The notes under the pieces: generated by a model | Database searches by the model: none | The model's input: only the letters and a program-made list of their open reading frames with translations | Told to the model about the DNA's origin: nothing | Program-made: the position numbers and the translations under genes | NCBI GenBank assembly: GCA_017856235.1 | Contig: JAFMFH010000013.1 | Coordinates: 1-33,352, forward strand | Direction: 5' to 3' | Origin: Flavobacteriaceae bacterium | GTDB lineage: Bacteria; Bacteroidota; Bacteroidia; Flavobacteriales; Flavobacteriaceae | Length of the DNA stretch: 33,352 nucleotides | Shown here: piece by piece, positions 26,667 to 33,352 of the stretch | Position numbering within the stretch: the first letter of the stretch is position 1 | How the letters are laid out: the number at the start of each line of letters is the position of its first letter

Positions 26667-27644
26667 TTAAATAAATCCTTTGTCTTTCATCCATTCATCA
26701 TTATAAATCTTACCTATATATCTACTGCCAGAATCATGTAGGAGCACAACAACCACTTGTCCTTTTTTAAAATTAGATTTTAGTTGAATCATCCCAGCTA
26801 TAGCTGCACCACAGGAATTACCTGCAAAGATACCTTCTTCTTTAGCTAACTTTCTTGTATATAATGCAGCATCTTTATCAGTTACCTTTTCAAAATGATC
26901 AATTACGTCAAAATCAACGTTTTTAGGTAAAATATCTTCACCAATACCCTCTGTAGAATATGGGTAAATTTCTTTCTCATCAAAAATTCCTGTTTCATGA
27001 TATTTCTTGAATACAGATCCATAAGTGTCAATACCCCATATTTTTACACTAGGTTTCATTTCTTTTAAATATTTTCCAACACCAGAAATTGTCCCACCTG
27101 TACCTACACCTACGACAAAATGATCAATCTTTCCATTAGTCTGTTTCCATATTTCAGGACCAGTTGATTCGTAATGAGCTATAGTATTTGAAGGATTGTC
27201 ATACTGATTTACATACCATGAATTATTTGTTTCTTCTGAAATTCTTTTGGAGACTGAATAATAAGACCTTGGATCATTAGCCTCGACATTTGTCGGACAA
27301 ACAACTACTTCAGCACCCATAGCTCTAAGAACATCAAACTTTTCTTTAGATTGTTTATCATTTGACACACATATTAATTTATAACCTTTGACTATAGCTG
27401 CAAGAGCTAATCCCATACCAGTATTTCCAGAGGTACCTTCAACAATTGTTCCTCCTGGTTTTAGTCTTCCATCTTTTTCTGCATCCTCAATCATTTTTAA
27501 AGCCATTCTGTCTTTGACTGAATTACCAGGATTAAAACTTTCAACTTTTACAAAAACACTTGATTCAATCGATTTAGAAATTTTATTTAACTTAATTAAA
27601 GGTGTATTTCCAATAGTTTCAAGAATATTTTTGTAATACTTCAT
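26667..27644 (-). CDS. PLP-dependent cysteine synthase / cystathionine beta-synthase-type enzyme
   Basis: 325 residues, fold-type II PLP enzyme. The PLP lysine is in SVKDRMALKM (about 42-51), the substrate/phosphate-binding loop is EGTSGNTGMGLALA, and the cofactor-phosphate loop is GVGTGGTISGVG. The EGIGEDILPKNVDF stretch and the end HDSGSRYIGKIYNDEWMKDKGF resemble the catalytic core of cystathionine beta-synthase more than CysK (O-acetylserine sulfhydrylase). There are no C-terminal CBS repeats. It either makes cysteine from O-acetylserine and sulfide or condenses serine with homocysteine; the sequence leans to the second but cannot decide. It starts 1 nt after the stop of the permease gene on the same strand, so they are cotranscribed. 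It ends 3 nt from the convergent M28 gene. Confidence 0.87.
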   Translation of the reverse strand: MKYYKNILETIGNTPLIKLNKISKSIESSVFVKVESFNPGNSVKDRMALKMIEDAEKDGRLKPGGTIVEGTSGNTGMGLALAAIVKGYKLICVSNDKQSKEKFDVLRAMGAEVVVCPTNVEANDPRSYYSVSKRISEETNNSWYVNQYDNPSNTIAHYESTGPEIWKQTNGKIDHFVVGVGTGGTISGVGKYLKEMKPSVKIWGIDTYGSVFKKYHETGIFDEKEIYPYSTEGIGEDILPKNVDFDVIDHFEKVTDKDAALYTRKLAKEEGIFAGNSCGAAIAGMIQLKSNFKKGQVVVVLLHDSGSRYIGKIYNDEWMKDKGFI

Positions 27645-27645
27645 T

Positions 27646-28878
27646 TTAGGTGTTTATATTTATTGTTGGAACAAATCTAGTAATTGATGAAAAAGTTACA
27701 AATAGAACGATTATTCCAAAAAAAACAAAGACTAAATTAATAGAAATTATATATATAGGATCTACAATAAAAGGTATTGAATCCACATAATAATCATCAG
27801 GATTTAGTTTTAAGATATTATAATTATTCTGCACAAACGAAACAATTATAAATAAAATATTACCAGGAATAATTCCTCTAAGAAGAATATCAATACCCTG
27901 ATAAACAAACACTTTTCCTAATAATTTATTATCAGCACCCATAGAACTCATAATACCAATCATTTTTATTCTCTCAAAGATTAGTGTAAGCATAGAGATG
28001 ATAATACTTATAATTGCTACAATTATCATTAGTACTATAACTATCAAAATATTAAAGTCAAATATGGATATCCAATTAAATATATTATTGTACTTATCTT
28101 TAATAGTAACTATAGTGAGATTATTGTTTAAAAACAAATCCTGGTAAGACAAGTTATTTTCAATATCCATAACCAAATCTTTATCATCAATTATTAGTTC
28201 AATTGCTCCTACATCATTAGAATTTAATTTGTATAGGTTTTGAATAGATTCAATATCTCCAATTATATAGTTAGAATCAAAATTAGGAAAATCAGTTTCA
28301 TAAACACCATAAACTCTATAATATCTAATATTAGGTATTTTTTGATTTTCAAAAGTCTGAAAATATAGTGTAATGTTATTCCCAATACTGATATTAAGCT
28401 TTTCAAGTAATGATTTAGATATTATAATATCGTTGAGAATTTTTGGTTTATCATTTAATTTATCTATAATAAATTGATCAAATTTTTTAAAGTTTAATTG
28501 GTCTTTAACACCTCTGAAAATTATTGTTTCTATAGAATTATTAATTTTAATTATTGATGGCTTTTCAATAGTGGAATTTATTTTAATATCAGGATATAAT
28601 GTTTTTATTTTACTAATTACATCTTCTGATTCGTTAATTATTTCTGATGCTATTCCTCTATTATTATTTTCATAGCTAGATATTGTTATATCAGAACTAA
28701 TATTAAATAATATTTCTTTGATTGAAAATTGGAGGCCTTTTCCAATTGAAACTGCGGTTAATGATACAAAGATTCCAATAAAGACAGAAAATATTGCAAT
28801 TTTTATTATACGAGATGAAATATTACTTTTATCAGTATTAGTTTTTAATTTTCTATATATGAAAAGAGATAGATTCAA
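27646..28878 (-). CDS. FtsX-type ABC transporter permease (LolC/LolE-like)
   Basis: 410 residues. N-terminal helix (IIKIAIFSVFIGIFVSLTAVSIG), a large periplasmic domain (about 45-265), then three C-terminal helices (FNILIVIVLMIIVAIISIII; GIDILLRGIIPGNILFIIVSF; the last with NLVFVFFGIIVLFVTF). This MacB-PCD plus FtsX layout is that of LolC/LolE and other membrane-extracting permeases; the cytoplasmic ATPase partner is not in the window. I set the start at the TTG at 28878-28876 (then AATCTATCT). An earlier TTG at 28896 is the last three bases of a perfect promoter box, so it would not be in the mRNA. No ATG exists near the N-terminus. The gene overlaps the divergent NamZ gene at its 5' end by about 20 nt. 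A lipoprotein-release role is inference. Confidence 0.82.
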   Translation of the reverse strand: MNLSLFIYRKLKTNTDKSNISSRIIKIAIFSVFIGIFVSLTAVSIGKGLQFSIKEILFNISSDITISSYENNNRGIASEIINESEDVISKIKTLYPDIKINSTIEKPSIIKINNSIETIIFRGVKDQLNFKKFDQFIIDKLNDKPKILNDIIISKSLLEKLNISIGNNITLYFQTFENQKIPNIRYYRVYGVYETDFPNFDSNYIIGDIESIQNLYKLNSNDVGAIELIIDDKDLVMDIENNLSYQDLFLNNNLTIVTIKDKYNNIFNWISIFDFNILIVIVLMIIVAIISIIISMLTLIFERIKMIGIMSSMGADNKLLGKVFVYQGIDILLRGIIPGNILFIIVSFVQNNYNILKLNPDDYYVDSIPFIVDPIYIISINLVFVFFGIIVLFVTFSSITRFVPTININT

Positions 28879-30034
28879 ATTAAATCTTTTGCTCAAAAAT
28901 ACACTTTTATTTATTGTAGTTTTTCAGCTTAATCATTCTATTTTTTCACAAGAAATTGTTCATGGAGCTGAAAGAATTGACCTATATTATAATAAATTAA
29001 AAGATAAAAAAGTTGGTATAGTAGCAAATAATACTAGCGTAATAAAAACCTCAAAAGGATTTACACATATAATAGATACTTTAATTTCTAGAGGTATATC
29101 AATAAATAAAATTTTTAGTCCAGAACATGGTTTCTTGGGAGATAAAGATGATGGGGAAAAATTTGAAAGCTCATTCTATAAAAATATTGAGATAATTTCT
29201 CTTTATGGAGAGAATAGAAAATTGAAAGATAATGATATAGAAGATATTGATATTGTAATTTTTGATATACAAGATGTAGGTGTAAGATTTTATACATATT
29301 TGTCTACACTACACTATGCGATGCAATCAGCTGCGAGAAAAAATGTAGAGTTTATAATTATGGATAGAGCTAACCCCAACTCATACTATATAGATGGTCC
29401 TGTTTTAAATCTTGAAAACTCAAGTTTTATTGGGCTTCATCCTGTTCCTATAGTATACGGAATGACAATAGGAGAATATGGTTTAATGATAAATGGAGAA
29501 GGTTGGCTTGAAAATAATTTAAAAGTTGATCTTGAAGTTATTAAACTAGAGAACTATAATCATGAATTTAAATATGAACCCCCAATTAGACCCTCACCTA
29601 ACCTGCCAAATATTCAATCAATTTATTTATATCCCAGCTTAGCTTTTCTAGAAAAAACTGAGGTAAGTGTTGGAAGAGGAACTGAAATTCAATTTCAAAT
29701 ATACGGACACCCAGATTTCACTAGTGATTTTAGCTTCACACCTAAACCTAATTTTGGAAGTCAATATCCAAAATTAAAAGGAATCCTTTGTTTCGGTGAA
29801 GATCTTAGAAATTATAAAACTTCTAACGTGATTGAGCTTAAATGGCTTATAAATTCATTTAGGCAAATAAATGATAAAAATAAATTTTTTAGAAGTGATT
29901 TTGATAAATTAGCTGGAACATCTAATTTGAAGAAACAGATTATTGAAGGGCTTAGTGAATCAGAAATAAGAGATTCGTGGAAAGAAGATCTTGAAAAGTT
30001 TAAAAAAATTAGAAAGAAATATTTATTATATTGA
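28859..30034 (+). CDS. NamZ-like exo-beta-N-acetylmuramidase (DUF1343)
   Basis: 391 residues from the ATG at 28859. A basic N-terminus and hydrophobic stretch (KNTLLFIVVFQLNHSIFSQ) form a signal peptide, so the protein is exported. DUF1343 signatures: GIVANNTSV, SPEHGFLGDKDDGE, DIQDVGVRFYTYLSTLHYAM, DRANPNSYYIDGP, VPIVYGMTIGEY, RPSPNLPNIQSI and VSVGRGTEIQFQIYGHPDF. The family includes NamZ, which removes MurNAc from the non-reducing end of peptidoglycan fragments, so a wall-recycling role is likely. A frame extending upstream to 28718 lies inside the antisense permease gene and lacks a signal peptide at its start, so I reject it. The ATG overlaps the permease gene start head to head. TAATTTTC (28846-28853) is a one-off promoter box 5 nt before the ATG. 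Confidence 0.87.
   Translation: MKRDRFKLNLLLKNTLLFIVVFQLNHSIFSQEIVHGAERIDLYYNKLKDKKVGIVANNTSVIKTSKGFTHIIDTLISRGISINKIFSPEHGFLGDKDDGEKFESSFYKNIEIISLYGENRKLKDNDIEDIDIVIFDIQDVGVRFYTYLSTLHYAMQSAARKNVEFIIMDRANPNSYYIDGPVLNLENSSFIGLHPVPIVYGMTIGEYGLMINGEGWLENNLKVDLEVIKLENYNHEFKYEPPIRPSPNLPNIQSIYLYPSLAFLEKTEVSVGRGTEIQFQIYGHPDFTSDFSFTPKPNFGSQYPKLKGILCFGEDLRNYKTSNVIELKWLINSFRQINDKNKFFRSDFDKLAGTSNLKKQIIEGLSESEIRDSWKEDLEKFKKIRKKYLLY
28894..28901 (-). promoter_or_regulatory. -7 promoter box of the FtsX-type permease, inside the NamZ signal-peptide codons
   Basis: On the minus strand, TATTTTTG, exact TAnnTTTG, followed after 15 nt by the TTG start at 28878. It lies within the coding sequence of the divergent NamZ gene. 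No TTTG at -33. Confidence 0.5.
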
Positions 30035-30041
30035 TATCGTT

Positions 30042-30467
30042 ATGACAAAATTATCACCTTTTCATCTTGCAATTCCAGTAAAGAATCTTTCAGAGTCTAA
30101 AAATTTCTATCAAAACATACTTGGATGCAAGCCGGGTAGAGAGTCTGATGAATGGGCAGACTTCGATTTTTTTGGCCATCAGTTGGTTATTCATGTAGAT
30201 CCAAATCTAGAAGGAATAAAACATCATAATGAAGTTGATGGTAAATCAGTTCCAATTCCACATTTTGGTGTTGTTATACCATGGGATGATTTTGACAATT
30301 TTGCTAAATCATTATCTAATAAAATTAATTTTGTTATTGAGCCCTATGTTAGATTTGAAGGTCTTCCTGGTGAACAAAAGACAATGTTTTTTTACGATAA
30401 CTCTGGAAATGCACTAGAGTTTAAATCATTTAAAGATATGGAAATGCTCTTCTCAACTAAACTTTAA
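30042..30467 (+). CDS. VOC superfamily (glyoxalase/dioxygenase-like) protein
   Basis: 141 residues, two beta-alpha-beta-beta-beta modules of the vicinal-oxygen-chelate fold. The first metal-site His is in FHLAIPVKNL (residue 8), FYQNILGCKPGRES is the typical helix-strand, FFGHQLVIHVDP sits in module one, and HFGVVIPWDDFDNF begins module two, with FFYDNSGNALEFKSF carrying the C-terminal Glu. Members act as glyoxalases, extradiol dioxygenases or resistance proteins; this one cannot be specified. The ATG at 30042, 7 nt after the NamZ stop, gives the normal N-terminus, and a longer frame from 29991 would overlap NamZ. It is 2 nt upstream of the next gene, in an evident operon. Confidence 0.85.
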   Translation: MTKLSPFHLAIPVKNLSESKNFYQNILGCKPGRESDEWADFDFFGHQLVIHVDPNLEGIKHHNEVDGKSVPIPHFGVVIPWDDFDNFAKSLSNKINFVIEPYVRFEGLPGEQKTMFFYDNSGNALEFKSFKDMEMLFSTKL

Positions 30468-30469
30468 GG

Positions 30470-31339
30470 ATGCTTAAATTTGGGTCTAAAATATTTGAAT
30501 TTATTTTTTCTGAAGAGAATAGAAAAAAGATTGAAAGTTTTACTATATGGACTGCTACTATTGGATTTGTTTTTCACCTTTCACTAGTCCTACTTAATAG
30601 CAATTCAATTATTAATTTAGGTAATGAAAGCTTATTACTTACTAATCCTATTTCAGCAATCTATACTCCTTTTTCTATAATTCTTTATTATGAAATATTC
30701 TTATTAATTTTTTATTTACCTAGATCATTTACCACCTCTATTCTAAAACAGTTTGAAATTATTTCATTAATTATAATAAGAAGAATTTTTTATGATATTC
30801 AAAAGCTTGATCTTAATGCAGAAAAATGGTTGGAAAATCCTGACAATCTTCAAATTACCTATGACCTTATATCTATTTTGATTCTGTTTTTTTTAATTTA
30901 TTTGTTTAATCTAGTTAAATCTAGAATTGAAACAAAAAAAAGTAGTAAAAGAATGACAAGGTTTATTGATTCAAAAAAAATAATAAGCATTCTTCTAATA
31001 CCTGTTATGCTTGTATTATTTATTCTAGGTATATATAATTGGTATTCTATTGGAATGAGTTCAAATTTTGCAAGCTCATTCTATTATGTAAATGAGATCT
31101 TTTATACAACTTTTTTCTCAATTCTTATTATTGCAGATGTTTTTATTCTACTATTATCTTTTCTATACACTGAAAGGTATAGTCAAATAATGAGAAATAC
31201 AGGCTTTATTATCTGTACTATTTTGTTAAGACTTTCATTTTCCTCAACAGGTTTAACAAATATACTTTTAATTGTATCTAGTGTAATTTTTGGACTATTA
31301 ATATTAAAAATTTATAGTTTAATGAATAAGATTGAATAA
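30470..31339 (+). CDS. Conserved-looking multi-pass membrane protein, function unknown
   Basis: 289 residues with about six hydrophobic helices (24-42, 60-83, 132-149, 171-191, 214-232, 246-285, the last long enough for two) and no signal peptide. Between helices 2 and 3 is an amphipathic segment with YLPRSFTTSILKQFEIISLI then IIRRIF (82-107), where basic residues alternate with hydrophobics; it is reminiscent of a voltage-sensor or re-entrant segment, but this is only a visual likeness. A basic loop (KSRIETKKSSKRMTRF, 150-165) should be cytoplasmic. I recall similar sequences as hypothetical proteins in Bacteroidota but no assigned function. It starts 2 nt after the VOC gene and its stop abuts folD on the other strand. 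Confidence 0.72.
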   Translation: MLKFGSKIFEFIFSEENRKKIESFTIWTATIGFVFHLSLVLLNSNSIINLGNESLLLTNPISAIYTPFSIILYYEIFLLIFYLPRSFTTSILKQFEIISLIIIRRIFYDIQKLDLNAEKWLENPDNLQITYDLISILILFFLIYLFNLVKSRIETKKSSKRMTRFIDSKKIISILLIPVMLVLFILGIYNWYSIGMSSNFASSFYYVNEIFYTTFFSILIIADVFILLLSFLYTERYSQIMRNTGFIICTILLRLSFSSTGLTNILLIVSSVIFGLLILKIYSLMNKIE

Positions 31340-32215
31340 TCAGTCTTTAAGCTGACAGGCTTTTAATGTATTTTTTAACAACATTGAAATTGTCATAGGC
31401 CCAACACCTCCTGGTACTGGTGTTATCATTACATCTCTTTTATTAAAATCTTCAAAGTCAACATCACCAACAATTTTATAACCTTTTGAAGAAGAGTCAT
31501 CTTCAACTCTTGAAATTCCAACATCTATTATGATTGTGTTATCACTAACCATATTAGACTTTAAAAACTTAGGAATACCTATTGCAGATATAATTATATC
31601 TGAATTAATACATAATGTTTCTAATTCTTTAGAATTACTATGGGCAACTGTTACAGTTGCATTTGCAAAAGATTGGTTTTGACTAAGAAGAATACTAATT
31701 GGACGACCAACTATTTGGCTTCTACCTATTACAAGACATCTTTTGCCGGATAAGTCAATCTTATATCTTTTTATTAACTCAACAATTCCAGCTGGAGTAG
31801 CAGGTATAAAAGTATCAATTCCTAAAGTCATTTTACCATAATTTAAGGGATGGAAACCATCAACATCCTTGTCCGGAGATACTTGGGTTAATATTTTCTC
31901 TTGGTCAATATTTGAAGGTAAAGGTAACTGAACAATAAATCCATCAATTTCTTTATTTTCATTAATCTTAGTTATTTCATTTATTAATTCTTCCTCAGAG
32001 ATATTATCATTGAATTTGAACAAAGATGAATTAAATCCAACTTTTTCACATGCCTTAATCTTACTATTTACATATGTTTGACTTGGTCCATCGTCCCCAA
32101 CAATAATTGCAGCTAGGTGTGGGACTTTTTTTCTATTATTGACCCTATCTTCTACATGATTTTTAATTTCATCTAGAACATCAATAGAAATTTTCTTACC
32201 ATCAATTATTTTCAT
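31340..32215 (-). CDS. folD: Bifunctional methylenetetrahydrofolate dehydrogenase / methenyl-THF cyclohydrolase
   Basis: 291 residues. It interconverts 5,10-methylene-THF, 5,10-methenyl-THF and 10-formyl-THF, supplying one-carbon units for the purine pathway whose other enzymes (purB, purL) are also in the window. Signatures: TYVNSKIKACEKVGF (substrate site, with the catalytic Lys), GFIVQLPLPSNI, SPDKDVDGFHPLN, the nucleotide-binding GRSQIVGRPISILL, and PVPGGVGPMTISMLLKNT near the end. It lies 40 nt downstream of blh on the same strand but has its own promoter box 13 nt before its ATG. Confidence 0.97.
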   Translation of the reverse strand: MKIIDGKKISIDVLDEIKNHVEDRVNNRKKVPHLAAIIVGDDGPSQTYVNSKIKACEKVGFNSSLFKFNDNISEEELINEITKINENKEIDGFIVQLPLPSNIDQEKILTQVSPDKDVDGFHPLNYGKMTLGIDTFIPATPAGIVELIKRYKIDLSGKRCLVIGRSQIVGRPISILLSQNQSFANATVTVAHSNSKELETLCINSDIIISAIGIPKFLKSNMVSDNTIIIDVGISRVEDDSSSKGYKIVGDVDFEDFNKRDVMITPVPGGVGPMTISMLLKNTLKACQLKD

Positions 32216-32228
32216 ATAAATATTTATT

Positions 32229-32236
32229 CAAATATA
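32229..32236 (-). promoter_or_regulatory. -7 promoter box of folD
   Basis: On the minus strand, TATATTTG, exact TAnnTTTG, 13 nt before the folD ATG, within the 40-nt gap after blh. It suggests folD is transcribed independently of blh. No TTTG at -33. Confidence 0.55.
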
Positions 32237-32255
32237 CATCATTGCATAAACTATT

Positions 32256-33140
32256 TTATTTCATGCTTCTATACATTTTTTCAATTACTATAACATGTGG
32301 AAAGGTAATTGCTGCCAGAAAAGTAAAAATAATAGGCAAAAAATTAGTATTATCAATTTCGGTGAAGTTATAGAACAAAATTAAAAAGATAAGAGCCATA
32401 ATAAAATATGGCATAGAATTTAATAAGTAACTCTTTAAACTATTTAAGTCATTACTACCATAGATATATTTTATCTGGTCCTTTATTGATAGAATGCTAT
32501 GAAAAAAGATAAAATAAACTGAGAAACATAAAATTAATGTGGAACTCAATGATAAATAATAAAAAAGAACAAAAAATAAAATCTCACTAAAAATAAAAGA
32601 TGTGAGATATTTATTAATTACTAAAGTGCATAAATATATAATAGAACTAGCAAATAGAATTACATTCAGGGTATTATAATTCAAAAATTTTATTTTAAAT
32701 GATAAAAAAACATTATTTACAATATCAATATTATTCAGAAAAATTATTGTAAATAGGATAATTCCATGGGATAAAAATGAGATGACCCTATAATTTTTTT
32801 TTAGGTTTATATTTATTGGAATAGACTCTATATGTTGCTCACCAAAATGATAAATAGATACAAGGATAAATACAATTAGGGCAAATGATGGAAAAAAATA
32901 AAAGAAGATTAATCCAAGAAAGACAACACCTATATATGTTGAAAAGATCCTAAATTGGTTATAATAAGATGTAGATTTTGAATTTCTCTTAATTATTAAC
33001 AAGTCATTTGCACCATGGACTAATCCAACTGACAATACAAGTGTAAATCCTATCAAATCCTGATAATTTGCTGATAATAAATAACTTATTAAAATAAAAA
33101 TTGTAAAAACAGCTATTCTGAATATGATAATTTTCGTCAT
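32256..33140 (-). CDS. blh: Brp/Blh family beta-carotene 15,15'-dioxygenase
   Basis: 294 residues, an integral membrane protein with about eight hydrophobic helices. Histidines spaced as in the Brp/Blh family: GLVHGAND (His42), SIYHFGEQHIE (His98, His103), FLSHGI (His125), IFFHSI (His214) and TFPHVIVIEK (His282). Blh cleaves beta-carotene at the central double bond to give two retinals, the chromophore of microbial rhodopsins, using iron held by the histidines. It is divergently transcribed from the rhodopsin gene at 33250, across 109 nt, an arrangement found in many marine flavobacteria. crtB/crtI/crtY for beta-carotene itself are not in the window. Low sequence conservation outside the histidines is normal for the family. 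Confidence 0.88.
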   Translation of the reverse strand: MTKIIIFRIAVFTIFILISYLLSANYQDLIGFTLVLSVGLVHGANDLLIIKRNSKSTSYYNQFRIFSTYIGVVFLGLIFFYFFPSFALIVFILVSIYHFGEQHIESIPININLKKNYRVISFLSHGIILFTIIFLNNIDIVNNVFLSFKIKFLNYNTLNVILFASSIIYLCTLVINKYLTSFIFSEILFFVLFYYLSLSSTLILCFSVYFIFFHSILSIKDQIKYIYGSNDLNSLKSYLLNSMPYFIMALIFLILFYNFTEIDNTNFLPIIFTFLAAITFPHVIVIEKMYRSMK

Positions 33141-33249
33141 AATCCATTAAATTTTTCTTAAAAAAAGATATGATTTTTTTTCAAATTATATTTTTTTATT
33201 CCATTATTTTATTTAATTTACTTTTCTATAAACAATAATTAATTTAATT
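33141..33249. promoter_or_regulatory. Divergent intergenic region between blh and the rhodopsin gene
   Basis: 109 nt, over 85% A+T by eye. It must hold both promoters, but no exact TAnnTTTG is found on either strand. Nearest on the minus strand: TATCTTTT, 21 nt before the blh ATG, and TATAATTTG, which has one extra base. Nearest on the plus strand: TATATTTT and TAATTTAC. This contrasts with the housekeeping genes in the window and may mean a different sigma factor or an activator (inference). Confidence 0.4.
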
Positions 33250-33352
33250 ATGGAAAATTTATTAAGTATTTTACCGGTAATAGTTACTGATTTAAGCTTG
33301 ACTGATTTCACTTTTTGGATTGGTTTTGCAGCTATGTTTGCAGCAACACTTT
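33250..33352 (+). CDS. Microbial rhodopsin (proteorhodopsin type), N-terminal fragment cut by the window edge
   Basis: The frame opens with ATG at 33250 and runs 34 complete codons to the edge. It reads MENLLSILPVIVTDLSLTD followed by FTFWIGFAAMFAATL. The second part fits the start of helix A in proteorhodopsins (a (D/S)(Y/F)(T/V)xxxFW/FFxxxxAMxAAxxFF-type pattern), and the divergent blh neighbour makes a retinal-binding pump the natural reading. Whether it pumps protons, sodium or chloride cannot be told, since the helix C motif (DTE, NDQ or NTQ) lies outside the window. Identification rests on a short segment plus context. Confidence 0.72.
   Translation, partial: MENLLSILPVIVTDLSLTDFTFWIGFAAMFAATL

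Noticed and set aside
28718-28858. Upstream extension of the NamZ frame by 47 residues
   Set aside because: It lies antisense within the permease gene, and the signal peptide would then be internal; ATG 28859 gives a proper exported N-terminus.

Overview
The window is a very AT-rich, densely packed stretch of chromosome, almost certainly from a marine flavobacterium (Bacteroidota, class Flavobacteriia) with a compact genome. The evidence is: Bacteroidota-type promoters (a TAnnTTTG -7 box, once with a perfect TTTG -33 box 20 nt upstream) and almost no Shine-Dalgarno signals; a 950-residue CarB lacking the C-terminal allosteric domain; a single-chain PurL of about 1,200 residues; DUF4199, NamZ (DUF1343) and carboxypeptidase-regulatory-like proteins; and, at the right edge, a retinal-forming Blh oxygenase divergent from what looks like the start of a proteorhodopsin gene. 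No insertion sequence, prophage, CRISPR array, rRNA or tRNA gene was seen.

Layout. 1-1867 (+): the end of a secreted M28 peptidase and a membrane fatty-acid hydroxylase/sterol-desaturase. 1860-6892 (-): priA, then the rpsF-rpsR-rplI ribosomal operon, then hisS. 6935-10540 (+): an exported carboxypeptidase-regulatory-like protein, purB and a lipoprotein S41 peptidase. 10541-13617 (-): carB and rpmH (L34, TTG start). 13703-14570 (+): a membrane/TPR-like protein and a small YidJ-type acetyltransferase. 14571-16312 (-): mtaB and an L31 gene with an expanded acidic repeat tail. 16403-26663 (+): DUF4199 protein, GT2 glycosyltransferase, MsbA-like ABC transporter, purL, a 601-residue acyl-CoA dehydrogenase and a second M28 peptidase with a substituted zinc ligand. 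26667-28878 (-): a cysteine/cystathionine synthase and an FtsX-type permease. 28859-31339 (+): NamZ-like muramidase, VOC protein, unknown membrane protein. 31340-33140 (-): folD and blh. 33250 to the edge (+): rhodopsin N-terminus.

How it works together. Most genes are housekeeping: translation (hisS, S6, S18, L9, L34, L31, mtaB), replication restart (priA), and nucleotide and one-carbon metabolism (purB, purL, carB, folD). Around them sit envelope and polymer-use functions: three exported peptidases, a muramidase, a GT2/ABC pair and an FtsX-type permease. The right edge adds light-driven ion pumping with its own retinal synthesis. The most distinctive properties are structural: all five convergent gene pairs abut or overlap (gaps from -8 to +3 nt), one divergent pair overlaps at its 5' ends, and several genes have promoter boxes so close to the start codon that their mRNAs must be leaderless or nearly so. 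I did not find a convincing new multi-gene defence or biosynthetic system. The best leads are the rhodopsin locus, the L31 tail, the overlapping divergent pair and the unknown membrane protein.
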